A stretch of DNA of 10,974 nucleotides from Armatimonadota bacterium (GCA_016199605.1 JACQGJ010000426.1:1-10974), one strand, 5' to 3'. Shown: positions 1-6,860, numbered from the stretch's first letter. Translations and numbers: made by a program. Notes: generated by a model from the sequence alone, not told the origin.

Positions 1-1
1 C

Positions 2-277
2 GTCCTGGTCGAGGGGAAGTTCCTTCCGCCCAAGGGGACCGTGGTGACGGTGGATCATGCAGATAAGCGCGTATCGCCCTACACAGTGACAGCGAGTTCG
101 CGCGAGGGCGGCAACAGCCGTTTGGTGCTGGCAGAGGATCCTGGTTTCACGTGGGACGCTGCCACGAAGACGTCGCGGTTCGTGTTCCTTCCGACAACGA
201 GCTATACGGGGGAGCATGTGGTGAGGCTGAAACCGGTGAGACATTGGACCAGGGGGCGCGGTGCGAACACCGGGTGA
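2..277 (+). CDS. C-terminal end of a larger, probably secreted beta-rich protein (5' truncated)
   Basis: The reading frame is open from the first complete codon of the window to a TGA at 275-277, so the gene begins upstream of the window. The visible 91 residues are rich in alternating hydrophobic and polar residues (VTVDHADKRVSPYTVT, SRFVFLPTTSYTGEHVVRL), as in a beta-sandwich or the terminal strands of a beta-helix enzyme. The VDH...VSPYTV...LAEDPGF...ARF-type order resembles the C-terminal module of secreted polysaccharide lyase or heparinase-like proteins, but this is a weak impression from a fragment. A GTG at position 41 could be read as a start. I reject it because the same frame continues upstream with equally protein-like sequence and the peptide has no signal sequence. 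The next gene begins 3 nt (or 45 nt) later on the same strand, so the two may be co-transcribed. Confidence 0.6.
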   Translation, partial: VLVEGKFLPPKGTVVTVDHADKRVSPYTVTASSREGGNSRLVLAEDPGFTWDAATKTSRFVFLPTTSYTGEHVVRLKPVRHWTRGRGANTG

Positions 278-280
278 TGG

Positions 281-919
281 ATGTCGGCAATGCCAGGTGA
301 ATTCAAATCCAGGAGACAACGGTTGAAAGCAGGCTGTTTGGCATTCCCATGCGTCCTCGTATTCGCCCCCTTGGTCTACTTCGTGATCAGGGTGAAGATC
401 GACCGCTGGACAGTCGAAAGGGTCTTGGCCAAACAGCCCTCGGGATTCTGGGGAAGCATCATCTTCCCGCTGGAACGCCATGGTCCCTTCATTGTGGGAG
501 TGCCAGTGGACCCAGGCTCACAGAAACGTCTCATCGAGGCGTCACGAGCGTTGTTGCCCTTCTTCGCGGACGCCAAACAGCTTCACCACGACGCTGTGAG
601 GCTTTGGTGTGTGCCTGTAAGATTCATTAACGAAGGGCACGGCGGACCCTTCTCCCGGGTGGGATTCACACTTTGTGTGAGTGGAAAGGAAAGCGCAATG
701 GAAGTGAGACCGACCCAACAACTCCTGCAGTCTGTGCAACTGCGCGCTCCTCATTACGGTCAGCAGCTCGCCGCGTCATACGGCATCCTCCGGCATGGTA
801 CAACTGATGCATTTCTGGCATTCCTCTTGCCCAGGAACATTCCCATCGATTGCAGAAGTATTTCGGGGGTGTGGGTGCGTATCGAGCCCTTCGGGATGGA
901 CCTGACATTTCGCCGCTAA
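281..919 (+). CDS. Hypothetical protein with one N-terminal transmembrane anchor
   Basis: I do not recognise this family. From the ATG at 281 it encodes 212 residues. A basic stretch (KSRRQR, residues 9-14) is followed by one strongly hydrophobic segment (about residues 17-38, GCLAFPCVLVFAPLVYFVIRV). By the positive-inside rule this suggests a signal anchor, with about 170 residues outside the membrane. That part is mixed alpha/beta in appearance (GFWGSIIFPLERHGPFIVGVPVDPG; VWVRIEPFGMDLTFRR at the C-terminus), with no catalytic motif I can name. The start is ambiguous: the ATG at 281 lacks a clear ribosome binding site, whereas an in-frame TTG at 323 has AGGAG 7 nt upstream and would give a 198-residue protein that begins directly at the hydrophobic segment. 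The gene follows the preceding one closely. A 156-nt gap with its own promoter separates it from the cytochrome gene, so it is probably not part of that operon. Confidence 0.55.
   Translation: MSAMPGEFKSRRQRLKAGCLAFPCVLVFAPLVYFVIRVKIDRWTVERVLAKQPSGFWGSIIFPLERHGPFIVGVPVDPGSQKRLIEASRALLPFFADAKQLHHDAVRLWCVPVRFINEGHGGPFSRVGFTLCVSGKESAMEVRPTQQLLQSVQLRAPHYGQQLAASYGILRHGTTDAFLAFLLPRNIPIDCRSISGVWVRIEPFGMDLTFRR
311..315 (+). promoter_or_regulatory. Shine-Dalgarno AGGAG favouring a TTG start at 323
   Basis: AGGAG lies 7 nt upstream of a TTG at 323-325 that is in frame with the hypothetical membrane protein. The ATG at 281 has only a weak purine stretch before it. If this site is used, the protein loses its first 14 residues, including most of the basic N-terminal patch. 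The same arrangement (strong SD plus TTG) recurs at 7019 in this window, which makes it credible. Confidence 0.4.
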
Positions 920-991
920 ATCCTCCGTCGGTAGTGGCGGTGTGCGGGGGACCCACTGCGATCGCGCGAGGCGCGCCGGCAGTTCATCCTG

Positions 992-1020
992 TTGACTCCG
1001 CAGTTGGTTGACGGTATATT
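992..1020 (+). promoter_or_regulatory. Near-consensus sigma70-type promoter for the octaheme cytochrome gene
   Basis: A -35 box TTGACT (992-997) and a -10 box TATATT (1015-1020) are separated by exactly 17 nt. Each box matches the housekeeping consensus at five of six positions. Transcription would start near 1027, giving a leader of about 50 nt before the ATG at 1076. The rest of the 920-1075 gap shows only a short GC hairpin at 964-976 without a T-run. Promoter consensus can differ in other phyla, so this is a prediction. Confidence 0.6.
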
Positions 1021-1075
1021 CTTGGGCGGTGTTGTTGCACCATGGTGAGAAGGCAGCACGATCGGGAGGATTCAC

Positions 1076-2392
1076 ATGATAAGCATGATAAGAGAGATAC
1101 CGCCACTATTCTGTGTCCTGATGCTTGCGGGAGGAGGCGTGACGCTTTCAGAGGCTCAGGAGAGTGTCTCCAAGGAGAGCCAGGCCTGTATCCAGTGTCA
1201 CAGCAGGGAGAACCTGGGCAAAGGGATCGTCGAACAATGGAAAGCAAGCAAGCACTACAAGAACGGCGTGGGATGCTACGAATGCCATCAGGCAGATCCC
1301 AAAGACGCCGATGCCTTCCAGCACATGGGCAAGACGATCTCCACCATCGTGTCACCCCAGGACTGCAAGACCTGTCATGAGGAGGAAGCCAAGCAGTTCG
1401 AGAGTTCGCGCCACTCTCGCGCGGCCGAGTTCATAGGCTCCCTGGACAACGTGCTCGGGGAAATCATCGAGGGAGCCCCGGCGGCGATCTCCGGCTGCAA
1501 GCAATGTCACGGGAGCACGGTGACGGCGGTCAAAGGGAAGCTCGATCCCGCCTCATGGCCGAACACCGGAATCGGACGAGTCAACCCCGATGGGAGTCGC
1601 GGGTCCTGTTCGGCTTGCCATTCTCGACACACTTTCTCCAAGGCTCAGGCGCGGCAACCAGAGCCTTGCGGGAAATGCCACATGGGTCCCGATCATCCGC
1701 AGATCGAAATCTACAACGAGTCCAAGCACGGGATCAAGTTCGCCACGCTCCAGGACCTCAAGGAGATGAATCTGGAGTCTGACACCTGGGTGGTGGGGAA
1801 AGACTACTCCGCCGCACCGACCTGCGCCACGTGTCACATGTCAGCGACGCCGTCTCAGAAAGCGACCCACGACGTTGGAGGTCGAATCTCCTGGACACTG
1901 CGACCCGTGATCTCGATCAAGCAGGAAAACTGGGAGAAGAAACGTTCTGCAATGAAGGACACGTGCAACCAGTGTCACGCCAAAGAAAGCACCGAGAACT
2001 TTTACGTCCAGTTCGATGAAGCGGTGAATCTCTGGAACGAGAAATTCGCGAAGCCAGCAAAGAAGATTATGGACCACTTCTGGGACACAGGCAAGCTGAC
2101 CAAGGCCCCCTTCGACGAGAAGATCGAATGGACCTACTATGAGCTGTGGCACCACGAAGGCCGCCGAGCGCGCCATGGAGCCTCCATGCAGGGACCGGAC
2201 TTCACGCAGTGGCACGGGTTCTACGAGGTGGCCAAACATTTTTACACAGATTTCATCCCCCAATGTGAAGAGATTGAAAAGGGCGTGACCAAAGAGACTC
2301 TCACCTCGGACTACCATCAGTGGACCCAGGGGATGACGGAGGAACAGAAGAAGAAGATCCTGGACTTCTATAAACAGAGATACGGTCAATGA
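1076..2392 (+). CDS. Octaheme c-type cytochrome, hydroxylamine oxidoreductase (HAO) family
   Basis: The 438-residue protein carries eight CxxCH heme-binding motifs, starting at residues 38, 67, 97, 141, 178, 198, 250 and 297. They are followed by a heme-free C-terminal part that is probably helical. This is the architecture of the hydroxylamine oxidoreductase / multiheme cytochrome family (seven c hemes plus the catalytic heme). The C-terminal block YYELWHHEGRRARHG (354-368) and GPDFTQWHGFYE (373-384) looks like the conserved region of these proteins. A signal peptide is visible (hydrophobic residues 8-22, likely cleavage near SEA-QE at 27-28), so it acts in the periplasm. GGGAGGA at 1064-1070 supports the ATG at 1076. 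It is shorter than classical ammonia-oxidiser HAO (about 550 residues), closer to the reductive/epsilon-type HaoA proteins. In those, a missing cross-linking tyrosine correlates with nitrite or hydroxylamine reduction. I cannot align the sequence to decide this; F376 and Y383 are candidate positions. No NapC/NrfH-type quinol oxidase is nearby; the partner in the operon is a flavoprotein. Confidence 0.88.
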   Translation: MISMIREIPPLFCVLMLAGGGVTLSEAQESVSKESQACIQCHSRENLGKGIVEQWKASKHYKNGVGCYECHQADPKDADAFQHMGKTISTIVSPQDCKTCHEEEAKQFESSRHSRAAEFIGSLDNVLGEIIEGAPAAISGCKQCHGSTVTAVKGKLDPASWPNTGIGRVNPDGSRGSCSACHSRHTFSKAQARQPEPCGKCHMGPDHPQIEIYNESKHGIKFATLQDLKEMNLESDTWVVGKDYSAAPTCATCHMSATPSQKATHDVGGRISWTLRPVISIKQENWEKKRSAMKDTCNQCHAKESTENFYVQFDEAVNLWNEKFAKPAKKIMDHFWDTGKLTKAPFDEKIEWTYYELWHHEGRRARHGASMQGPDFTQWHGFYEVAKHFYTDFIPQCEEIEKGVTKETLTSDYHQWTQGMTEEQKKKILDFYKQRYGQ

Positions 2393-2406
2393 GGTAGCTG
2401 GTTCAC

Positions 2407-3732
2407 TTGCCCGACTTCGATATCATCATCTGCGGTGGAGGACCCGCTGGGATTGCTGCCGGAATCACTGCCGGGAGGCGTGGCGCGAAGTGCTTGCTCA
2501 TCGAGCGTTACGGATTCCTGGGTGGTATGTCTACCGCCGCCCTGGTGAATCCCTGGTTCACCTTCCACAACCAAAAGGGTGAGCAGATCGTCCGGGGCGT
2601 CGCGCAGGAGATCGTGGACCGACTCGTGGCACTCGGCGCCAGCCCGGGGCATCTGCGCGATACCGTCGGCTTCGTCTACTCGTGCACTTCCTTCGATCCC
2701 GAAGTCTACAAGCGCGTCGCCGAGGAAATGCTGCGTGAAGCAGGCTGCCGCGTGCTTTACCATTCCCTGGTGCTGGGGGCTGAAGTTGCCGGGCCACATC
2801 TGCGCGAGATCGTGGTCGCATGCAAGTCGGAGCAGCGGAAGCTCCGCGCGAAGGTTTTCATCGACACAACCGGAGACGCGGACCTGTCAGCCTTTGCGGG
2901 TGTTCCCTTTCAGAAGGGACGAGAAACCGATGGCGCGATGCAGCCGATGACGATGAACTTTCGCGTGGGCGAAGTTGATCTCAAACCGGTCGCCGACTAC
3001 ATCCGGCAGAACCCAAAAGAATTCCATCATGAAACCCTCTTCGACCAACTCGAACCGTTGACGGGGGTCTCGGGGTTCTTTGCCCTTTGGCGCGACGCCA
3101 AGCTCGATATCCCTCGGGATCGACTCCTATTCTTCGCGGGAGCGCGACCGGGTGAGGTTAACGTCAACACCAGCCGTATCGTGGGAAAAGACGGCACCAA
3201 CGCGGAAGACCTGACCGCAGCCGAGCAGGAAGGCCGCCGACAGGTAATGCTGATCGTCGGGTTCCTTCGAGAGAAGATTCCCGGTTTTGAGAACAGTTAT
3301 CTGCTCGCCCTTCCGGCCCAAGTGGGTCTACGTGAGACACGTCGGATCGTTGGCGACTATATTCTGACCGGCGAAGACGTGATTCAAGGAGCCGCGTTCG
3401 AGGATACCATTGCCTTGAGCGATTATCCTGTCGACATCCATAGCCCGACGGGTGTCGGCTTGACACTTAGCGGCGCGGCTGAGCAGTATTACGGTATCCC
3501 CTACCGTTCTCTGCTACCCAGGAACGTTGATAATCTTCTCGTCGCCGGACGCTGCCTGTCTGCAACCCATGAAGGCCACGCCTCTGCTCGGCTGACTCCG
3601 ACCTGCATGGCGATGGGGCAGGCAGTAGGGACAGCGGCGGCGATGTGCGTGGAGGGCAACCATCTCCCGCGAGGACTCAACGTATCGGAGTTGAGAGACG
3701 CACTGAGGACGCAGGGGGGCCGCGTGGAGTGA
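2407..3732 (+). CDS. FAD-dependent oxidoreductase (FAD_oxidored family)
   Basis: The 441-residue protein begins with a Rossmann FAD-binding fold: GGGPAG at residues 10-15 (GxGxxG) and the ribose-binding acidic residue E33 in CLLIER. YGFLGGMSTAALVNPW (35-50) follows, as is typical of this family. A second nucleotide-binding block, DTTGDAD (153-159), and the C-terminal FAD motif NLLVAGRCLSATHEGHASAR (about 376-395) complete the fold. The substrate is unknown; members are annotated broadly as FAD-dependent oxidoreductases and often sit near carbohydrate-degradation genes. No signal peptide is visible, so it is probably cytoplasmic. The start is a TTG 14 nt after the cytochrome stop codon. GAGGT (2391-2395) overlaps that stop and lies 11 nt upstream, a loose but usable SD. 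The spacing implies co-transcription with the octaheme cytochrome. A periplasmic cytochrome and a cytoplasmic flavoprotein would not meet directly, so any functional link must be indirect, or localisation is misjudged. Confidence 0.85.
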   Translation: MPDFDIIICGGGPAGIAAGITAGRRGAKCLLIERYGFLGGMSTAALVNPWFTFHNQKGEQIVRGVAQEIVDRLVALGASPGHLRDTVGFVYSCTSFDPEVYKRVAEEMLREAGCRVLYHSLVLGAEVAGPHLREIVVACKSEQRKLRAKVFIDTTGDADLSAFAGVPFQKGRETDGAMQPMTMNFRVGEVDLKPVADYIRQNPKEFHHETLFDQLEPLTGVSGFFALWRDAKLDIPRDRLLFFAGARPGEVNVNTSRIVGKDGTNAEDLTAAEQEGRRQVMLIVGFLREKIPGFENSYLLALPAQVGLRETRRIVGDYILTGEDVIQGAAFEDTIALSDYPVDIHSPTGVGLTLSGAAEQYYGIPYRSLLPRNVDNLLVAGRCLSATHEGHASARLTPTCMAMGQAVGTAAAMCVEGNHLPRGLNVSELRDALRTQGGRVE

Positions 3733-3733
3733 G

Positions 3734-3770
3734 GAGTTACGATGCCATTCGCACCCGTTTCGGGTAACTC
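3734..3770 (+). repeat. Inverted repeat immediately after the flavoprotein stop codon
   Basis: GAGTTAC (3734-3740) and GTAACTC (3764-3770) form a perfect 7-bp inverted repeat. Inside it, ACCCG-TTT-CGGGT (3753-3765) can form a competing 5-bp hairpin. The position, 1 nt after the TGA of the FAD oxidoreductase gene, fits a 3'-end structure. There is no T-run, so a classical intrinsic terminator is not shown. Confidence 0.4.
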
Positions 3771-3783
3771 TTCACCTGGACCT

Positions 3784-3871
3784 TGTTGGGAGGGAGTTGG
3801 ACTCCCGACCTGCTAACCCGGCTCTGCTACGACAAGGCAATATGGGTCGGGAGTCCAACTCCCTCCCAACA
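3784..3871. repeat. Perfect 27-bp inverted repeat with palindromic arms
   Basis: The arms 3784-3810 and 3845-3871 are exact reverse complements over 27 bp, with a 34-nt loop (3811-3844). Each arm contains its own small hairpin: GGGAGT-TGG-ACTCCC (3792-3806) on the left and GGGAGT-CCA-ACTCCC (3849-3863) on the right. The element fills most of the gap between the flavoprotein and the beta-helix gene, and in RNA would form a very stable stem. It could act as a bidirectional terminator, an mRNA-end stabiliser, or a REP/BIME- or MITE-like element. No transposase and no target duplication is visible. The same AGT-N3-ACT core recurs after the next gene (6738-6856). Confidence 0.85.
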
Positions 3872-3928
3872 GTTGCATAGCTGCAAGTTGTGGGTGGTTG
3901 CGTCGAGCGTCTGAAATGGAGCATTAAA

Positions 3929-6718
3929 ATGAGGGGCATGGTTTTCTCGATTGCAGTTCTGTTGACACCTCTTCTGCAAAGGGGAGGCTCGGCAGTGAAC
4001 CTTTACGTTTCCAACACTGGCAAAGACGTCTGGTCTGGCAGACTGGCTGCTCCAAACAGAGCCAAGACAGACGGACCCTTTGCCCACGTGGAGCGAGCCC
4101 GGGATGAGATTCGCAAGCTGAAGGCCGGCGGGCCGTTGAAGGAACCCGTGACGATTAGCGTCCGAGGCGGCTTCTACTCCTTCAGCAGGAGCTTCCTCCT
4201 CGAGGCTCAGGACTCGGGGACACCCGAAGCCCCGATCGTGTATCGAGCCTATCGGCGGGAGCAGGTCCGCCTCCTGGGCGGGGCCACGGTGCCCCCCGAA
4301 GCCTTCAAACCTCTTACCGACGACAACGCTCTTGCGAGGCTCGACCCCGCGGTCCGCTCCCGCGTGTTGCAGGCGGATTTGCGCGCTCTCGGGATATTCA
4401 ACTTTGGTTCTATTCCGGTGAAGTACAACGGCGCCCCGCCGGTTCCGGAGTTGTTCTTCAACGACCAGCCCATGACGTTGGCGCGCTGGCCGAACGAAGG
4501 TTGGTCGACCATCGCAAAGATCATCGACACCGGTGCAATCCCCCGGACGGGCGAGAGCTCTGACCGACCGGGTATCTTCGAGTATTCAGGGGACCGTCCG
4601 GCGCGGTGGAACGTGGAGGCAGGCGTATGGCTCCTCGGCTATTGGTGTTTCGACTGGTACGCCGAAGCCATTCAGGTGAAGTCGATCGACCGGGAGAAGC
4701 GCCAGATTACCCTGGCAGCGCCCAGCGTCTACGGAGTCAAGCAGGGGAATCCCTCACCCCGGCGTTGGTGCGCTCGGAACGTGTTCGAGGAGCTCGACCA
4801 GCCGGGCGAGTACTACCTCGACCGCGCCGCCCGGCTTCTCTACTTCCTGCCGCCGGGTGACTCGAAGGGAGCGCGCATCGTTCTCTCCACCCTCAACGCT
4901 CCGGTCGTATCTTTACACCAGACCGCCAACCTCACTTTGCGGGGATTTGTCGTCGAGGCTTCTCTGGGGAATGGCATCGACATCAAAGGCGGCAGCGGAA
5001 ATAGTCTCCTCGCCTGCGAGATCCGCAACACTCGCGAGCTGGGCGTCAACATTGAGGGAGGCGCGGGCCACCGTGTTGAAGCGTGCGACCTCCACGACAC
5101 CGGCACCGGTGGCCTTGTCCTTTCCGGAGGAGACAGGAAGTCGCTCACCCCCGGAGGTCACGCGGCGATCAACAACCATATCTGGCGCTTTTCCCGGCAT
5201 AAGCTGACTTACGCCAATGCGATTATCCTTCAAGGCGTCGGCAACCGGGCCGCTCACAACCTGATCCACGACGCGCCGCATCAGGCCATCGGCATCGATG
5301 GCAACGACCACGTCTTCGAATACAACGTGGTGCATCACATCTGCACCGAGACCGACGATTGCGGCGCCTACTACAAAGGGCGCAACCCGTCGTGTCGCGG
5401 CAACCTCGTTCGCTACAATTTCTGGCATAACATCGGGAGCCCCATGGGCCACGGCAACGCCGCCGTCTACTTCGATGACGGCGACGGTGGCGACACCGTC
5501 TTCGGCAACGTCTTCTTTCGCTGCGGCGAACCGGGAAGAGGCTCCTTTGGCACGGTGTTCTCACACGGGGGCCATGACAACCTTGCCGAGAACAACGTGT
5601 TTATCGAGTGCAAGCGGGCTCTCGGTTCCTCGCCTTGGAACGACCAGCGTTGGAGGGAAGCCGTCGCCGGAGGAATGGATTGCTTCTGGACCGACAAGCT
5701 GCTCAAGGAAGTGGACATCACCAAGCCGCCTTACACGACGCACTACCCCGAGTTGATCGGATTCATGGACCCGCCGCGTGCCGGGAAGCGGGTTAACCGC
5801 GCGGAGCGCAACTTGATTGTAATGTGTTCCGACGTGTCGAGCGGCAACTGGCAGGTCAGACCGGAAGAAGACTGGGTGACGGACAGGGACCCCGGTTTCG
5901 TCAACGCGGCGAAAGGGGATTTTCGCCTTCGTCCGGACTCTGCGGTGTTCAAGCGATTGCCGGGGTTCAAAGCGATCCCGTTTGAGAAGATCGGTCTCTA
6001 CCGAGATGAACTGCGGCCTGCACCGCCCGTGGAAGCCTGGACCTACGGCCCACCCAAGCCTCTTCCGCCACTGACGAAGATTCAGGCCGCGGCGCCCCGG
6101 CCTCGGACCGGTCCGCCGCCCGTTTTCAGGGTCACGCGAGCCGTCAGCCCAATCACCATCGACGGTCTCATCAACCCGACTGAGTGGAACGGCGCAGACC
6201 CAGCAAGGGCGATGCCCCTCGCCCGGGACGTGAACGGCGGTCAAGCGTCGCGACAGAGCCAAGCCTGGCTTGCCTACGACAACGAAGCGTTCTACCTCGC
6301 TGTCGATAACGCGGTGCGTCCCGAGACAAAGCTCGATGGTAACCAGTGGGGCTCGGACGACGCGGTAGAGGTCAGCCTTAGAGCCGTCCGCAAGAGCAAA
6401 GCAAATCCGATCGCGGTGGTTCGCGGGTACGGCAACGGCTTCCTCCAGTTCGGAACGACCCCAAACGGCGATGAGGAGCCGAAGACCATGGACCCCGGTG
6501 GTATCGCTTTCAAGGCACACGTCCCCGAACCAGGCCGCTGGATTGCCGAATTCCGCATTCCTTTCCGCGTAGTCGACGTTTACGCGGCGACCGACACCCG
6601 AATCGCCTTCAACCTGACGGTCCGCAAGACGCGAGACGATCTTTGGCTGATGTGGGAAGGCACCCGCGGTCATTCCTATGACGTAACTCAGTCGGGGTTC
6701 ATTGAGTTGGCTCGGTGA
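3929..6718 (+). CDS. Secreted right-handed beta-helix glycosidase-like protein with C-terminal CBM9-like domain
   Basis: From the ATG at 3929 (GGAG at 3918-3921, spacing 7 nt) this is a 929-residue exported protein. A signal peptide lies at residues 1-22 (MRGMVFSIAVLLTPLL...GSA). The N-terminal block LYVSNTGKDVWSGRL...DGPFAHVERARDEIRKL (25-64) is the usual opening of beta-helix carbohydrate enzymes of the GH141/GH120-like type. A right-handed beta-helix spans about 334-570, with turns such as GNGIDIKGG and GHRVEACDLHDTGTGGLVL. Acid-rich conserved loops are DDCGAYYKGR (476-485) and AVYFDDGDGGD (512-522), candidate catalytic or metal sites. After a Pro-rich linker, residues about 733-929 (ITIDGLINPTEW..., WGSDDAVEVSL, RWIAEFRIPF) resemble a CBM9-like/DOMON sugar-binding domain. 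The likely role is hydrolysis or binding of plant or algal polysaccharide outside the cytoplasm; the exact substrate cannot be read. A GTG at 3890 in the same frame is rejected because it would bury the signal peptide. Confidence 0.8.
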   Translation: MRGMVFSIAVLLTPLLQRGGSAVNLYVSNTGKDVWSGRLAAPNRAKTDGPFAHVERARDEIRKLKAGGPLKEPVTISVRGGFYSFSRSFLLEAQDSGTPEAPIVYRAYRREQVRLLGGATVPPEAFKPLTDDNALARLDPAVRSRVLQADLRALGIFNFGSIPVKYNGAPPVPELFFNDQPMTLARWPNEGWSTIAKIIDTGAIPRTGESSDRPGIFEYSGDRPARWNVEAGVWLLGYWCFDWYAEAIQVKSIDREKRQITLAAPSVYGVKQGNPSPRRWCARNVFEELDQPGEYYLDRAARLLYFLPPGDSKGARIVLSTLNAPVVSLHQTANLTLRGFVVEASLGNGIDIKGGSGNSLLACEIRNTRELGVNIEGGAGHRVEACDLHDTGTGGLVLSGGDRKSLTPGGHAAINNHIWRFSRHKLTYANAIILQGVGNRAAHNLIHDAPHQAIGIDGNDHVFEYNVVHHICTETDDCGAYYKGRNPSCRGNLVRYNFWHNIGSPMGHGNAAVYFDDGDGGDTVFGNVFFRCGEPGRGSFGTVFSHGGHDNLAENNVFIECKRALGSSPWNDQRWREAVAGGMDCFWTDKLLKEVDITKPPYTTHYPELIGFMDPPRAGKRVNRAERNLIVMCSDVSSGNWQVRPEEDWVTDRDPGFVNAAKGDFRLRPDSAVFKRLPGFKAIPFEKIGLYRDELRPAPPVEAWTYGPPKPLPPLTKIQAAAPRPRTGPPPVFRVTRAVSPITIDGLINPTEWNGADPARAMPLARDVNGGQASRQSQAWLAYDNEAFYLAVDNAVRPETKLDGNQWGSDDAVEVSLRAVRKSKANPIAVVRGYGNGFLQFGTTPNGDEEPKTMDPGGIAFKAHVPEPGRWIAEFRIPFRVVDVYAATDTRIAFNLTVRKTRDDLWLMWEGTRGHSYDVTQSGFIELAR

Positions 6719-6734
6719 CGCGAAGGATCGCCCC

Positions 6735-6860
6735 GTTCGCCCAGGAGTTGCACTCCTGGGCGCGACTATGACACGGCAGTTCTACTGCCCCTAACGCGGT
6801 GAAGGGCGAGTCAAACTCGCGACTCATAGTTCCGTCCAGGAGTATAACTCCAGGACGAAC
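6735..6860. repeat. Cluster of four small hairpins with a shared AGT-N3-ACT core
   Basis: Four inverted repeats follow the beta-helix gene. A: 6738-6748/6752-6762, an 11-bp perfect stem with loop TGC. B: 6775-6780/6784-6789, GGCAGT-TCT-ACTGCC. C: 6806-6811/6815-6820, GCGAGT-CAA-ACTCGC. D: 6834-6843/6847-6856, a 10-bp stem with one A.A mismatch and loop ATA. All have AGT before and ACT after a 3-nt loop. Longer-range pairing ACTATGA (6765-6771) with TCATAGT (6824-6830), and GTTCG (6735-6739) with CGAAC (6856-6860, sharing a few bases with A and D), could close B-C and A-D into one branched structure. The core is shared with the 3784-3871 element. There is no T-run, so it is not an ordinary terminator. 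Confidence 0.8.

Noticed and set aside
964..976. Short hairpin GCGCG-AGG-CGCGC between the hypothetical gene and the cytochrome promoter
   Set aside because: The stem is only 5 bp, there is no T-run, and GC-rich chance palindromes of this size are common. It is not enough to call a terminator.
1841..2389. Antisense 182-codon frame opposite the octaheme cytochrome gene
   Set aside because: The + strand has eight heme motifs and a signal peptide. The antisense product has no recognisable features and no ribosome binding site.
3873..3886. TTGCA-TAGC-TGCAA palindrome upstream of the beta-helix gene as an operator
   Set aside because: The arms are only 5 bp, it lies at the edge of the 27-bp repeat, and there is one copy only. 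There is no basis for naming a regulator.
3890..3928. N-terminal extension of the beta-helix protein from a GTG at 3890
   Set aside because: It would place 13 residues, including Cys and Arg, before an otherwise normal signal peptide, and the ATG at 3929 has a good SD at 7 nt.
5561..6673. Long antisense open frame (370 codons) opposite the beta-helix gene
   Set aside because: It lies wholly within a well-supported gene on the other strand. GC-rich codon bias commonly opens such antisense frames, and the product (many Arg, Val and Gly in no motif order) resembles nothing.
3784..6856. CRISPR array or composite transposon made by the flanking repeats
   Set aside because: The repeats are unequal in length and spacing, with no spacers of constant size. 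No cas gene, transposase or target duplication is present.
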